In this document: in pieces, positions 44,749 through 55,760 of the stretch
Position numbering within the stretch: the first letter of the stretch is position 1
Layout: each line of letters starts with the position of its first letter
Source: Volvox africanus
Lineage: Eukaryota > Chlorophyta > Chlorophyceae > Chlamydomonadales > Volvocaceae
Assembly: GCA_030268105.1 (NCBI GenBank)
Contig: BSDZ01000025.1
Coordinates: 372,001-436,000, forward strand
DNA: 64,000 nucleotides
Direction of reading: 5' to 3'
The notes under the pieces: model-generated
The model's database searches: none
What the model saw: only the letters and a program-made list of their open reading frames with translations
Told to the model about the DNA's origin: nothing
Program-made: the position numbers and the translations under genes

Positions 44749-45566
44749 TGTTGTACCTCTCCTTCGTGTTTGCTCATCAGTATCTGCACGTCTGAAGGCT
44801 TGCAACACCAATGCGCAAGCACTTGCAAGTACAGCAAGACAAGCGCGAGCAAACAGAGACAGTGGAAGACTTCAAGACAGGAAGAGATATAACTTACAGT
44901 CTTACAGATCGAAGCGGTGCAATGGACGTAATCGCCGTCAGCGCCGGAAGCAAGCAATCATCACGCGGCGGTGATAGCGAAGTTTAGGCTTAGCTCGGGC
45001 TAAGTAGAGTAGCGTATAGCAATGATAATGTAGAACACACGAGTGTTCTCCGGTGTCGAATATCTTATCTTGCTTAGCCGTCCTCGCATCTGTTATACTC
45101 GCAGCATCGCAATGCCGTACGATTCACACTAGGAGGCCGATCCTAAGTGTGACAACCCTACTGCGTATAGGCGATGTCCAAGTATAACAACGTATAAGCC
45201 TTTCCGGCATTCCATGATGCAAGGGTCGGAATAACGATATTCGGTTGCAAGGCATGCATCACGACGAGTGCGGCGCTCTCAACGTGTGCTGTAATGAAGT
45301 AATATTATATCAAATAATATTACTTATCGTTTCATAGCACGAGCATAATGCGCACTTCATTTATTCGGGATTTCATGCATGCTAGGCGGATTTGCCATGA
45401 TGCGATGTCGCGATGGATGATGGTGTCATGCCAAATGCATATATAAATATATACAAATACATTTATATCATGCAAGTTCATTCATTTGCATTGATCGTTC
45501 ATGCGTTCATCAAGATAGCATTTCGCATCGACCTACGCATCGGCGGAAACGAACCGTAGCACAACA
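44749..45566 (-). repeat. Element B 5' LTR (818 bp)
   Basis: Complete, with all hairpins, for example AGAACAC/GTGTTCT at 45,032-45,049 and the AT palindrome near 45,298-45,326. It would drive transcription on the minus strand; no TATA box is assigned. Confidence 0.9.
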
Positions 45567-47864
45567 GATGACCTGCTTGATAAGTTGAAAGGCTCAGCTT
45601 ATTTTTCCTCCATTTATCTACAGCAGGGGTATAATCAGATACGCATTGCTGCTTCTGATATTCCGAAAACCGCTTTCCAGACCCCCTTTGGTCACTTCGA
45701 GTACACGGTCTTGTCGTTTGGACTTACTAATGTGCCTGCCACATTTCAAGCAGTGATGGATTGCATGTTCAGACCGTATATCGACAGGTTCGTCGTTTGT
45801 TATTTGGATGATATTTTAATATATTCCAAGACGCGCGAGGAGCACTTGAAGCATCTCGAGCTCGTGCTTGAGGTGATGAAGTCGGAGCAATTGTTTGCTA
45901 AACGCGCCAAATGTTCTTGGGCGCAGCCTCAGGTGGAGTATTTGGGCCACATCGTGTCGGCCACTGGGGTAAGGATGGACCCATGGAAGGTAGCTGTGGT
46001 TCATGAATGGCCCACGCCTCAGAACCTCACCGAACTACGCCAGTTCTTAGGTTTGACCAACTACTTCCATAAGTTTTTTAACAAATACTCCATTATTGCG
46101 ACCCCGCTTACAAATCTGACGAGGAAAGGAAGTTTCACTTCTCTCAAAGCTAGGACACCCGGGTGTCAGCAGGCATTCAAAGAGCTCAAGTGAATCGTCG
46201 CCGACAACGTTACCCTCTCTTTTCCTGATTACTCGTTGCCGTTTTGTGTAGAAGTAATATCGGATGCTTCCCTACATGGAAGTGGCGCTGTATTGTTGCA
46301 GGAAGGACGACCGATCACCTTCACGAGTAAGAAATTCTCAGGTGCGGAGACCCGCTACACGACCGGAGAGCAGGAGCTGTTGGCAGTTCTACACGCTCTA
46401 AAGGAATGGCGCTGTTACCTCGAAGGCCACCCTTTTACACTGAAGACCGACCACAAACCGCTGACATTCTTGCAGGGTGTCCCCAAGCTTAACCGACGAC
46501 AAGCCCGGTGGATGGAGTATCTATCTCGTTTCGATTGTACATGGGAGTATATGGCCGGCAGAATTAACATTGCTGACGCCCTCAGTCGACATCCATCTTT
46601 ACATGCTGCAATTCTAGCGGCACCAGTTACTCGTTGGCGCAGTATGGAAGTGCCGATAGCAACGGACCTTGCGCAGCGACTCAAAGTGGCGTACGAAGTG
46701 GATCCATGGTTTGCTTCGCCCAGTAATGTGGAACATTTACACAAGTGCAACGATTTGTGGCTACGGAAAGATGGCTCGACCACACAAATCGTCGTGCCCA
46801 ACGACGACGCTTTGCGCTACGATATTCTTGCTCGGTTCCACGAGGACCCGTTAGCAGGACACCCTGGAAGTACACGTGTGGCAGAGCTAGTACGATGCTC
46901 GTTCTGGTGGCCGCGCATGGTGAAGGATGCGGAAAACTTCGTGCAAAGGTGCAGTTTATGTCAGCGCAACAAAGCACTGTCCGGTAAGGGCCAAGGGTTA
47001 TTACAACCGTTACCTATACCAGATGCCCCTTGGGAAAGTGTTTCAATGGACTTCGTAGTCGCGCTGCCCAAAACTGAGGGGGGATACGACTCGGTGTTCG
47101 TTATGGTCGATCGTTTGACCAAAATGGTTCACTTAGCCCCCTGCACCTCGTCTTGCACCGCTGAGCAAACAGCACGATTATTTTTCGATAACGTGGTGTG
47201 ATTACATGGCGTTCATAAAAATGTGATATCCGATCGCGGCAGTCAATTCACGTCTAAGTTTTGGGAAGCGCTATGTGAACTCGTCGGTATGCACGTTCAT
47301 TTGAGCACAGCATATCATCCACAATCCGATGGGCAAACCAAACGCACAAATCACACGTTGGGCGATATGTTACGAAATTTTGCGGGACGCACACCCTCTG
47401 TTTGGGATACATTTCTGACTTCGGCAGAATTTGCGCTTAACAACGCTGTTAACCGCTCTACAGGTCAAAGCCCCTTCTTTTTGAATTATGGATTCCATCC
47501 TGCGCTACCCGTGTGGCGAGAGTTGGAAGTAAATATTCCGGCGGCTAAAACCTTTGCCAAGTCGTTCCTATCCCGCATGACAGACGCGAAGGCATGTTTG
47601 GATGCAGCACAACAACGGACGACGGACTACTATAACAAATCCAAACAAGACGTAACATTTTCGGTGGGACAAATGGTATTATTGAGCACTAAGAACCTGT
47701 GTTTGTTTGCCGACGGTTCCGGAAAACTGTTACCTCGTTGGATCGGTCCATACCCTGTTGTTCGCATGGTAGGAAATGTAGCTGTGGAGCTATCCGTACC
47801 CCCTGACATGAATATCCACCCCACGTTTTATATCTCCCTCATTTGCCCTTATCGCAGTACAGCA
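45567..47864 (+). pseudogene. Element A: reverse transcriptase to integrase
   Basis: Resumes pol at [15 protein letters not shown]. It shows CYLDDILIYS, RNase H ([31 protein letters not shown]), the integrase zinc region (CSLCQRNKA) and catalytic core (MDFVVALPK, SDRGSQFTSKFW). One frame is kept for 2,298 nt with TGA at 46,191-46,193 and 47,199-47,201. Both replace arginine codons of element B. The frame is cut at 47,864, before the chromodomain, by the LTR of element C. Confidence 0.9.
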
Positions 47865-48675
47865 TGTTGTACGCCGGTTCAATCACCGTTTGCACCAATG
47901 AAGACCGCAACGCCTTTAAGCATTGTGAAGCATGGTACAAGCATATTAGCATGATATACTCGAGTATATCTAGCTAATCAAGCATGCTGCATTATCACCT
48001 ACAACGTCGCACTGTTGGTCAACATGTTTGACTCAATATCGATAATTAATGCGCAATCTATCCATTGGCACAATATCTCACGTAATAATACTTTAAATAT
48101 TATTACCTCATCTGCGTCATAAACCATACGCGTATGCGAGAATGCGACGATCGCGATGGTTGGGTCGGCAACCGAATATCGATATTCGGACCTTCGCATA
48201 TTACATATGTTGCATCCATTAATATCACGGATGACACGATATTTAGAACAGTGCTACAAAGGTACTCACACTTGAGATCGGAATCCAGTGAGACCTGTAC
48301 TGCACCTCGGTATCACGACGTGATAGGTGCGAGGACGGCCGCCTAGAGACCGAAGTCGGCTTGCGCTACTTTGGACCAAGTACCTGTGTACTTAACTCAA
48401 TCTAATTCGCATACATACGATATAATATATATATAGGCCTGAGCTATTCTAGCATTCCATCTACAGCCGAGTGATGAACATTGCCCACGGGGTCTGACGG
48501 CGATCTACTGATTTGTATACGAGGATTATTGTAAGTTGAATCTTTCCTTAATCTTGAGTCTTCCGCTGTCACTTTACTCGCATTGAATCGCCTTGCTGTT
48601 CGAAAGCACGGTGCGCAATAGCTAACATTCAGACGTGCAGATTCAGTGCATGATTGAAGAAGGAAGGATACAACA
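47865..48675 (+). mobile_element. Element C: 5' LTR (811 bp)
   Basis: Starts TGTTGTACGCC and ends GGATACAACA. It belongs to the LTR family of element A. It contains CCGAATATCGATATTCGG at 48,172-48,189 and GTAATAATA/TATTATTAC at 48,082-48,106. It lies inside element A pol. The far side of its target duplication is not seen, because the element is cut at about 48,775. Confidence 0.85.
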
Positions 48676-48775
48676 AATTTGGTAGCGAGACCTGATTCGA
48701 GTCATGGCTGTCTAATCGTCACTATTGGGGAGTAGATTCGTGCACGAGCGAACGGCGGCGAGGAGCTTCACAGGA
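48676..48775 (+). mobile_element. Element C: internal leader, cut off
   Basis: TGGTAGCGAGAC at 48,680-48,691 is a primer-site candidate. The following 80 bp resemble the leader of element A. The sequence then changes abruptly to AT-rich DNA. Confidence 0.65.
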
Positions 48776-49050
48776 TACATTTATGACTATCAAGATATGA
48801 TTATGTATATAATCTCATATTTGATATTGACCTTTATATCATTATATATATATAATTACTGGTATTAATGTAATATCTGGTATACTGATATTAATATATT
48901 ATATAATAGTATAATATACATTTAAGTATATATTTATAAATAGTATATATAGGGTTTTCATAAATTATATATCTATGACAGTTATAAACTGACTAAAATA
49001 TATTATATAATATATTAATACCAGATATATACTGTGATACAATACTTATA
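48776..49050. other. AT-rich connector 1
   Basis: Almost only A and T, with scattered GG, CC, CAG and CTG words. No gene. It joins the retroelement nest to the first bacterial fragment and truncates that fragment. Confidence 0.75.
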
Positions 49051-49425
49051 TCATAGTATAACAGTTTCTTATCCTCTTGGTAGCGACCAGATAGCTCCTG
49101 GTGTGGATGCCGTTATTGTTGGCATGAAAGTTGGACAAACAAGGCATACCGTAATTTCAAGTAAATATACAGATAGGGTAGGGGCGCAAGCTGATAAAGT
49201 AGATAGTTTTAAACTTAATGTAATTCTGAAAGAAATAATGCCAAAAAATTTTGTAAATGAAGATGTTAAAGTTTTTGATGATGAAATAGCTTATAAATTG
49301 CCTTTATTGTGCGGAGGTAATGCAATTTATAATGCTAGAACTACTAAACTTAGTAATAGCGAAGTAATTTATGATTCAAAATCTTCCGGTAATAAAATAA
49401 ATATGAAAATTGGTAATATAGTATG
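49051..49425 (+). pseudogene. 5'-truncated bacterial gene, possible FKBP-like isomerase
   Basis: An open frame without its own start. The first part (PLGSDQIAPGVDAVIVGMKVGQTR) resembles the part of FKBP-type peptidyl-prolyl isomerases with the IxPG...GMKxGexR pattern. The remainder (about 90 residues) is not recognised. FKBP isomerases speed proline isomerisation during folding. The 5' end is lost at connector 1 and the frame stops just at connector 2. The assignment is weak. Confidence 0.35.
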
Positions 49426-49625
49426 ACTATATTATATTTATATGACATTATAAATTATATTATATAATAGATATAATAATATAGTAAATATACAGTACTG
49501 ATATTATTATATACTATTACTTATATATGACAGTACCTGTATAAAGACAGACTATAATATATTTATATACTATATAATACCAGTATATAATATATATAAT
49601 GGTATATATATATTTACAGATATTA
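49426..49625. other. AT-rich connector 2
   Basis: About 200 bp with the same word use as connector 1. No gene. Confidence 0.75.
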
Positions 49626-49833
49626 TCAATTTAGCAATTGCCAACTATACGGCCTTGTTGATTACAATATTATTATCTCGGGATTTTACATGAATGCAGT
49701 CCAGATATAATATTGGGTAGATGCTATCAAGTGGCCGATTCTGCCATCTCGTTACCTCGTCAATAACTCCGTCAGTTATCGTTGAAATTAAATCTTTAGA
49801 AATTTCTGTCTGGTAGATCTCTTCTAAATGCCC
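49626..49833 (-). pseudogene. IS256-family transposase fragment
   Basis: On the minus strand one frame reads HLEEIYQTEISKDLISTITD, then WQNRPLDSIYPILYLDCIHVK and INKAV. This is the core of IS256/Mutator-type transposases around the first catalytic aspartate (YLD). A TAG at 49,645-49,647 interrupts it after INKAV. About 70 codons of a normal length near 400 remain. A remnant of an insertion sequence, common in Rickettsiales. Confidence 0.75.
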
Positions 49834-50058
49834 ACAATAATAAACTAATCTTTCTTAACCGCAATAATTTTTAATGTAATATTAATATTCTAAAATTAAC
49901 ATGTCTTTAGTAATCTTAAAATTAGCAAAATCTTCAATTAACGAATCTATACTACTTATCTATCAGTACTCTAGTAAGAGATTATCTACCATATTTAAAT
50001 AATTCCTTTGTTGCAGGGATACCTTAATATATTGTATAGAGGTTAAAAATGCTAAGAA
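49834..50058. other. Intergenic, no gene seen
   Basis: AT-rich bacterial-type sequence, possibly a decayed continuation of the transposase. I see nothing definable. Confidence 0.5.
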
Positions 50059-50073
50059 GTGCGGGGTAACAAA

Positions 50074-50562
50074 ATGCATTTAGGCGAGAATGAAGAGGCT
50101 ATGTCTATTCTAGAAGTAGGACTTTGCTTAATTCATGCTTATCAGAAATTAAAATTCTTTTTAGAAGAAGCAGAAAAAATTTCATGTGGTGTTAAATTAA
50201 ATATCAATGAGATAGTTATCCTTCATATAATTAGGATCCAGAAAAAGCCAAAGTCGGTAACTGTCATCAATTTACTTGCCGATTTTTATGATGACTACAC
50301 CATATCTTATAGTATAAAAAAGCTAATTAAATTTAAATTGATTAGGAAATTATCTTCCAAGGCAGATAATAATGGTACTAGTTATCAAATCACAGAAGAA
50401 GGTATTAAGCATACCGACATTTATGCTGCTTTACGTAGGAAAAATCTCTTTACAGCTTTTGCAGAAGATACGGAAATTAATATAAAAGATCTTACTGATC
50501 AACTCAAATATTTAATACGGATATATACAAAAAGTTTCCAAAATTTGATTTTTAAAGGTTAG
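50074..50562 (+). CDS. MarR-like winged-helix regulator
   Basis: I prefer ATG at 50,074 (MHLGENEEAM); an upstream GTG at 50,059 is also possible. About 162 aa. The N-terminal helix, the central NEIVILHIIRI segment and the SVTVINLLADFYDDYTISYSIKKLIKFKLIRKL helix-turn-helix followed by a wing (NNGTSYQITEEGIKH) fit MarR-family repressors. These bind DNA as dimers. It appears complete, unlike most genes nearby. The target is unknown. Confidence 0.6.
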   Translation: MHLGENEEAMSILEVGLCLIHAYQKLKFFLEEAEKISCGVKLNINEIVILHIIRIQKKPKSVTVINLLADFYDDYTISYSIKKLIKFKLIRKLSSKADNNGTSYQITEEGIKHTDIYAALRRKNLFTAFAEDTEINIKDLTDQLKYLIRIYTKSFQNLIFKG

Positions 50563-50664
50563 AGAGGAGTTAGTTAACATTATAGCTATTATATTGGCTC
50601 TTAGAAACTTATTCAGGCATAATTACCTAATAAATAAACTGCCACTGACATTAAATTATTATAA

Positions 50665-50766
50665 ATGTACCTTCCAAAAATAGACTTAATCAACGGCGTA
50701 TATTTTACCCAACGGGAAATAGAAGTCATTTCATGCATTCTAAATGTACGCGGAGTATATATTTAA
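50665..50766 (+). pseudogene. Truncated LuxR-type helix-turn-helix gene
   Basis: 33 codons from ATG. INGVYFTQREIEVISCILNV matches the start of a LuxR-type DNA-binding domain (LTxREIEVL). The recognition helix is missing because connector 3 begins at the break. Confidence 0.5.
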
Positions 50767-50925
50767 ATAATTACTACAAGACATATTTAGTATAAATATA
50801 TAGTATATGTCACTCTCATATATCTTTATAGTAATATATTATATATCCATAATAGTATATAATTTATATATCATCAGTTAGTATATATAAGTACTATATT
50901 GTATACAGGTAAACTATATATGGCC
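50755..50925. other. AT-rich connector 3
   Basis: Low-complexity AT-rich DNA that ends the LuxR-like frame and precedes the P-loop fragment. Confidence 0.7.
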
Positions 50926-51113
50926 TATAGTCACCGGCACAGTAAAAGCTGATGAAGCACTTGCTTTTGGGGTAATTACAGGAACCATGGCAGTAATTAT
51001 GATGGCGCAGTGAGCCAATTGAAACCGTAGTAGTTATCGGAAACGCCGGAGCAGGGAAAACAACTGTTGCCCGTCAGTATGTTACAGGTCAGTACTTATA
51101 TATACTTACCTGA
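50926..51113 (+). pseudogene. Fragment with a Walker A P-loop
   Basis: 51,009-51,113 encodes PIETVVVIGNAGAGKTTVARQY, where GNAGAGKTT is a nucleotide-binding loop as in AAA or STAND ATPases. Immediately upstream another frame (TVKADEALAFGVITGTMAVI) looks like part of an unrelated or shifted protein. Both ends run into AT-rich sequence. The family cannot be fixed from 35 residues. Confidence 0.45.
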
Positions 51114-51205
51114 AGTATATATACTGATATATATATATATACATCCTATACATTAAATATATATAATATATTACATATATCTGGTATTAATATACCAGAT
51201 TAACT
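51090..51205. other. AT-rich connector 4
   Basis: TA-rich DNA between the P-loop fragment and the porin fragment. Confidence 0.65.
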
Positions 51206-51640
51206 GGTATAATTTACCCCACAAAATAATTATAGTCCTTTTGTATTTCATTAAGAAATTATTTACTTTTAGTTCAGCACCTATATTATAAGTGCCCAGA
51301 TTATGAAGCTTATATCCTTGAGGGCTTTTATCATCCTTGCTAGCAAATTTCTTAATTTTACCCACAGACTTACCGTACTCACCGGTGGTAGTTAATTTTA
51401 ATTCCACGTTTTCTGCTAATTTCTGTTCTAATGATAAACCTATAGTAACTGCATCCTTGATAGACCTGTCTATTTCAAATCTATCAACACCGTTTGCATA
51501 TATTCCGTGTTTTCTGATTCCGTCTGATTTTACTGATGGATTATCTACACCCGTATTAGCCGTATCAGGTGTATAAGATACGCCGAGTTGTATTTTACCG
51601 GAGTCATTTATGGATAATTTAGGGGTAAATGTTAACGGTC
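51205..51640 (-). pseudogene. Outer-membrane porin fragment
   Basis: The minus-strand frame reads LTFTPKLSINDSGKIQLGVS and YTPDTANTG, then alternating strands such as NVELKLTTTGEYG and LHNLGTYNIGAELKV. This fits a central part of a Gram-negative beta-barrel porin, which lets small solutes across the outer membrane. N- and C-terminal parts are absent. The left side meets connector 4. The right side abuts the htpG fragment on the opposite strand without a spacer. Confidence 0.55.
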
Positions 51641-52134
51641 ATTATAAAGATATTCCAATTAAGTCTGTAACCAGAGCCGATATAGATCTAGATAAAACTG
51701 ATTCACCTGAAAATAAGGATGATAAGAAAGAAAACTCGAAGGAAAATAACGATTCTTCTAACGAGAAGTTAATCGGTTATTTTAAAGAAACATTAGGTAA
51801 TTTAGTTAAAGATTTAAAAATTTCAAAAAAATTAACTTCAAGTCCTGCTTGTCTTGCAGTAGGTGAAGGAGCTATGGATATAAGAATGGAAAGATTTTTA
51901 ATAGAACAAAAGCAGTTATCTGCGGCCTCTAGTAAAATTCTCGAAATTAATCCTAATCACAAAATTGTGAAAAAAATTCCTAGCCAAATACATAATAAGG
52001 AACATGAAGAAGAAAATAACCAACTTGCCCATTTACTGTTTGATCAAGCTTGTGTTATTGAAGGTCAACCTGTTAACGATGCTGGTGCTTTTGCCAGAAG
52101 GCTGAACTACTTTTTGGAAAAGGCTAATATATAA
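51641..52134 (+). pseudogene. htpG: HtpG (Hsp90) C-terminal fragment
   Basis: About 165 residues of the C-terminal dimerisation domain. IKSVTRADIDLD is followed by a charged linker rich in K, E, N and D, then SPACLAVGEGAMDIRMERFL, QKQLSAASSKILEINPNHKI and LAHLLFDQACVIEG before the natural stop. HtpG is an ATP-driven chaperone of about 620 aa; its ATPase and middle domains are missing. The long acidic linker is unusual. The stop lies 48 bp upstream of tsaD. Confidence 0.85.
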
Positions 52135-52182
52135 GTCAAGTGAGTATTTGAATATTATAAAGATTAGAAGAGAGCAACGTAA

Positions 52183-52802
52183 TTGTCTGAATATATTAGA
52201 GTTCTTGGTATAGAACCCACTTGTGATGATACTGGCGTGGCAATTATTGACTCTAATCTTTGTATACTTTCGAATATCGTTATCTCTCAAAAGAGCGAGC
52301 ATGAAATATTTCAAGGAGTGGTCCCTGAGATTGCGGCTCGCTCTCATATGAAACACTTAAAAAAAGCTATAAATGTAGCTTTATCTGAAGCAAAAATGGA
52401 TATCAAGGAAATTGATGTTATAGCTGCAACAAGCGGACCAGGCCTTATTGGTGGTGTTATTGTAGGTGCTATGTTTGCCAAGGCAATCTCCAGTGTTCTT
52501 AAAAAACCTTTTATTGCTATCAATCATCTTGAGGGGCATGCTTTAACGGCTAGATTAACCGATCAGGTTAAGTATCCTTATTTACTGCTTCTTGCTAGCG
52601 GCGGACATTGCCAGTATGTAGCGGTACTGGGCCTTGGTAAATATAAGATTCTTGGCCAGACTTTAGACGATGCAATAGGAGAAGCCTTTGATAAAGTGGC
52701 TAAAATGATGAATGTCGGTTTTCCTGGTGGCCCAGAAATAGAAAAAAAGAAGTTTGACTGTACATATAGTACATATAAAGTTGATATATGGGTTATTATA
52801 TA
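52183..52802 (+). pseudogene. tsaD: TsaD N-terminal part, 3'-truncated
   Basis: TsaD makes the N6-threonylcarbamoyl group of A37 in tRNAs that read ANN codons. The start is TTG at 52,183 with AGAAGAGAG upstream. The frame shows [15 protein letters not shown] (usual form LGIETSCDDT), SGPGLIGG, the metal-binding [15 protein letters not shown] and [14 protein letters not shown]. Homology stops after FPGGPEIE, near residue 188 of about 340, and the last residues come from connector 5. The sugar-kinase-like second half is missing. Confidence 0.88.
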
Positions 52803-52920
52803 ATATATTTAAGTATACTGACTATTATATATATAAGACTGATAATATATTATATAATATATAATCTGGTATATTTATATTATATATACTATATAATATA
52901 AATACCACTATCAATACTTA
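52775..52920. other. AT-rich connector 5
   Basis: Supplies the false C terminus of tsaD and lies where the 5S rRNA gene would be expected downstream of 23S. Confidence 0.7.
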
Positions 52921-52984
52921 TGACCAGTTTACAATAAATCTTCATTTATTGTACAAAATTAACACTACATACAAAGTGTAAAAT

Positions 52985-53339
52985 CATAGTTTTCAGCAAA
53001 ATAAAACAATCGAGCTATTAGTACCAGTTAGCTTCACATGTTGCCATGCTTCCACACCTGGCCTATCAACGTGGTGGTCTTCCACGGCTCTGATAGGGAA
53101 GTCTAGTTTTAAGGTGGGTTTCCTGCTTAGATGCATTCAGCGGTTATCCCGTCCGTACTTAGCTACCCAGCTATGCCGCTGGCGCGACAACTGGTCCACC
53201 AGAGGTACGTCCACCTTGGTCCTCTCGTACTAAAGGCAGATCCTCTCAAACTTCCTAACACCCACGGCAGATAGGGACCGAACTGTCTCACGACGTTCTA
53301 AACCCAGCTCACATACCACTTTAAACGGCGAACAGCCGT

Positions 53340-53396
<57 letters not shown>

Positions 53397-53425
53397 GATT
53401 TCGTCGATATGGACTCTTGGAAATC

Positions 53426-53481
<56 letters not shown>

Positions 53482-53807
53482 GGGACCACCGGATCACTAT
53501 GACCGACTTTCGTCTCTGCTCGACTTGTGGGTCTTGCAGTCAGGCTAGCTTATGCCATTGCACTCTAACAGTTGATTTCTGACCAACCTGAGCTAACCAT
53601 CGCGCGCCTCCGTTACTGTTTGGGAGGCGACCGCCCCAGTCAAACTACCCACTATGCATTGTCCCAAATCCTGATTCAAGGATTCATGGTTAGATATCAA
53701 GAATTAAAAGGGTAGTATCTCACATTTTGACTCCACAGAGGCTGGCGCCTCCGCTTCATAGTCTACTACCTATTCTGCACATTTAATCCCTAATACCAGT
53801 GCAAAGC

Positions 53808-53839
<32 letters not shown>

Positions 53840-53919
53840 ACCGCGGGAACTCAGCATCTTAACTGAGAATTCAATTTCGCTGAGTCGATACTGGAGACAG
53901 TGGGGAAGTCGTTACGCCA

Positions 53920-53990
<71 letters not shown>

Positions 53991-54681
53991 CACTGGGACT
54001 TCAATTCAGAGCTTGCACCCCTCCTTTTAATCTTCCAGCACTGGGCAGGCGTCAGACCCTATACATCGTCTATTGACTTAGCAGAGCCCTGTGTTTTTAA
54101 TAAACAGTCGCTACCCCCTGGTTTGTGCCACCTACAACTGGTTGCCCAATTATAGGTCATCTTTCTCCCGAAGTTACAGATGCAATTTGCCTAGTTCCTT
54201 CAGCATCGTTCTCTCAAGCGCCTTGGTATACTCTACCTGTCCACCTGTGTCGGTTTAGGGTACGGTCTTAATTGAAGAGTTATTTCCTGGAAGCTCGCAA
54301 CTAGCATACACAATCCAATAAGCATATACAATTTTTGAACTTCGTCACTTCTTCTTGGTTCAGGAATATTAACCTGATTCCCATCGACTACGCCTTTCAG
54401 CCTCGCCCTAGGGGCCGACTAACCCTGCGCAGATTAGCTTTACGCAGGAAACCTTGGACTTTTGGCGAGAATGTCTCTCACATTCTTTATCGCTACTTAT
54501 GTCAGCATTCTCACTTCCGATACCTCCAGCACCCCTTACAGGATGCCTTTGCAGGCTTACGGAACGCTCCGCTACCACTCATATGTTTACATATGAATCC
54601 GCATCTTCGGTACATGACTTTAGCCCCGTTACATTGTCGGCGCAAGAAAACTTAATTAGACTAGTGAGCTATTACGCTTTC

Positions 54682-54713
<32 letters not shown>

Positions 54714-55282
54714 TAGTTGTTTTGGTTTTCCCACATCCTTTAACACTTAGTCATGATTTTGGACCCTTAGATGGCGGTCTGGGCTCTTTCCCTCTCGACC
54801 ACGGACCTTAGCACCCATGGTCTGTCTGCTATACTGTACTCACTGGCATTCGGAATTTGGTTAAGTTTGGTAAGTCTGTTGGACCCCCTAGCTTATCCAG
54901 TGCTCTACCTCCAGTGGTAATCATATAACGCTCTACCTAAATAGATTTCGCGGAGAACCAGCTATCTCCGAGTTTGATTGGCCTTTCACCCCTAGCCACA
55001 GCTCATCCCCTAATTTTTCAACATTAGTGGGTTCGATCCTTCAGTAGATGTTACTCCACCTTCAATCTGGCCATGGCTAGATCACCCGGTTTCGGGTCTA
55101 ATTCGTCGAACTATATCGCCCTATTTAAGACTCGCTTTCGCTACGCCTACACCTAACGGCTTAAACTCGCTCGACAAACTAAGTCGCTGACCCATTATAC
55201 AAAAGGTACGCCGTCACGGAATAAATTCTGCTCCGACTGCTTGTAAGCATTCGGTTTCAGTGTCTATTTCACTCCCCTTGTC

Positions 55283-55328
<46 letters not shown>

Positions 55329-55760
55329 GCTAGAGAGTACTTAGGCTTGGAGGGTGGTCCCCCCATATTCAAACAGGATTTCACGTGTCCCGCCTTACTC
55401 TAGGACTTAAAAAAGCTTTACCTATACAGGGCTATCACCTATTGTTGCCAGTCTTTCCATACTGTTCTAGTTTACTTTTAAAAGCCACTTGCCTGGTCCG
55501 CGTTCGCTCGTCACTACTAACGGAGTCTCTGTTGATGTCCTTTCCTTCAGCTAATGAGATATTTCAGTTCACTGAGTTTGCCTCATATGGCTATGTATTC
55601 ACCATATGATACCTGATAAATCAGGTGGGTTTTCCCATTCGGAAATCTCCGGATCAAAGCCTATTCACAGCTCCCCGGAGCTTATCGCAGTGTATTACGT
55701 CCTTCATCGCCTTCTAGCGCCAAGGCATCCACCAAATGCTCTTATATTATTTACTTTATT
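52985..55760 (-). rRNA. rrl: 23S ribosomal RNA
   Basis: On the minus strand the sequence starts near GGTGGATGCCTTGGC (55,724-55,733 and following). It passes the universally conserved domains and ends after GGTACTAATAGCTCGA near 53,000. Conserved landmarks on the plus strand include GGATAACAGGCTGAT as its complement near 53,425-53,445, the peptidyl-transferase region near 53,200-53,480, and the sarcin-ricin stem near 53,215-53,235. Length of about 2,775 fits Rickettsiales. It seems complete. Neither 16S nor 5S is adjacent; in Rickettsia 16S is normally unlinked while 5S follows 23S. Confidence 0.95.

Larger units (their letters stand above)
38121..45566 (-). mobile_element. Element B: complete chromodomain Ty3/gypsy retrotransposon
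   Basis: 7,446 bp between GATGA duplications (38,116-38,120 and 45,567-45,571). Two LTRs of 814 and 818 bp bound an internal region read on the minus strand. The order is LTR, primer site, gag leader with a possible intron, gag, protease, reverse transcriptase, RNase H, integrase, chromodomain, polypurine tract, LTR. It splits the reverse transcriptase of element A. LTR similarity is high, with two small indels, so insertion is fairly recent. Several stops and shifts make it non-autonomous as read. Confidence 0.95.
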
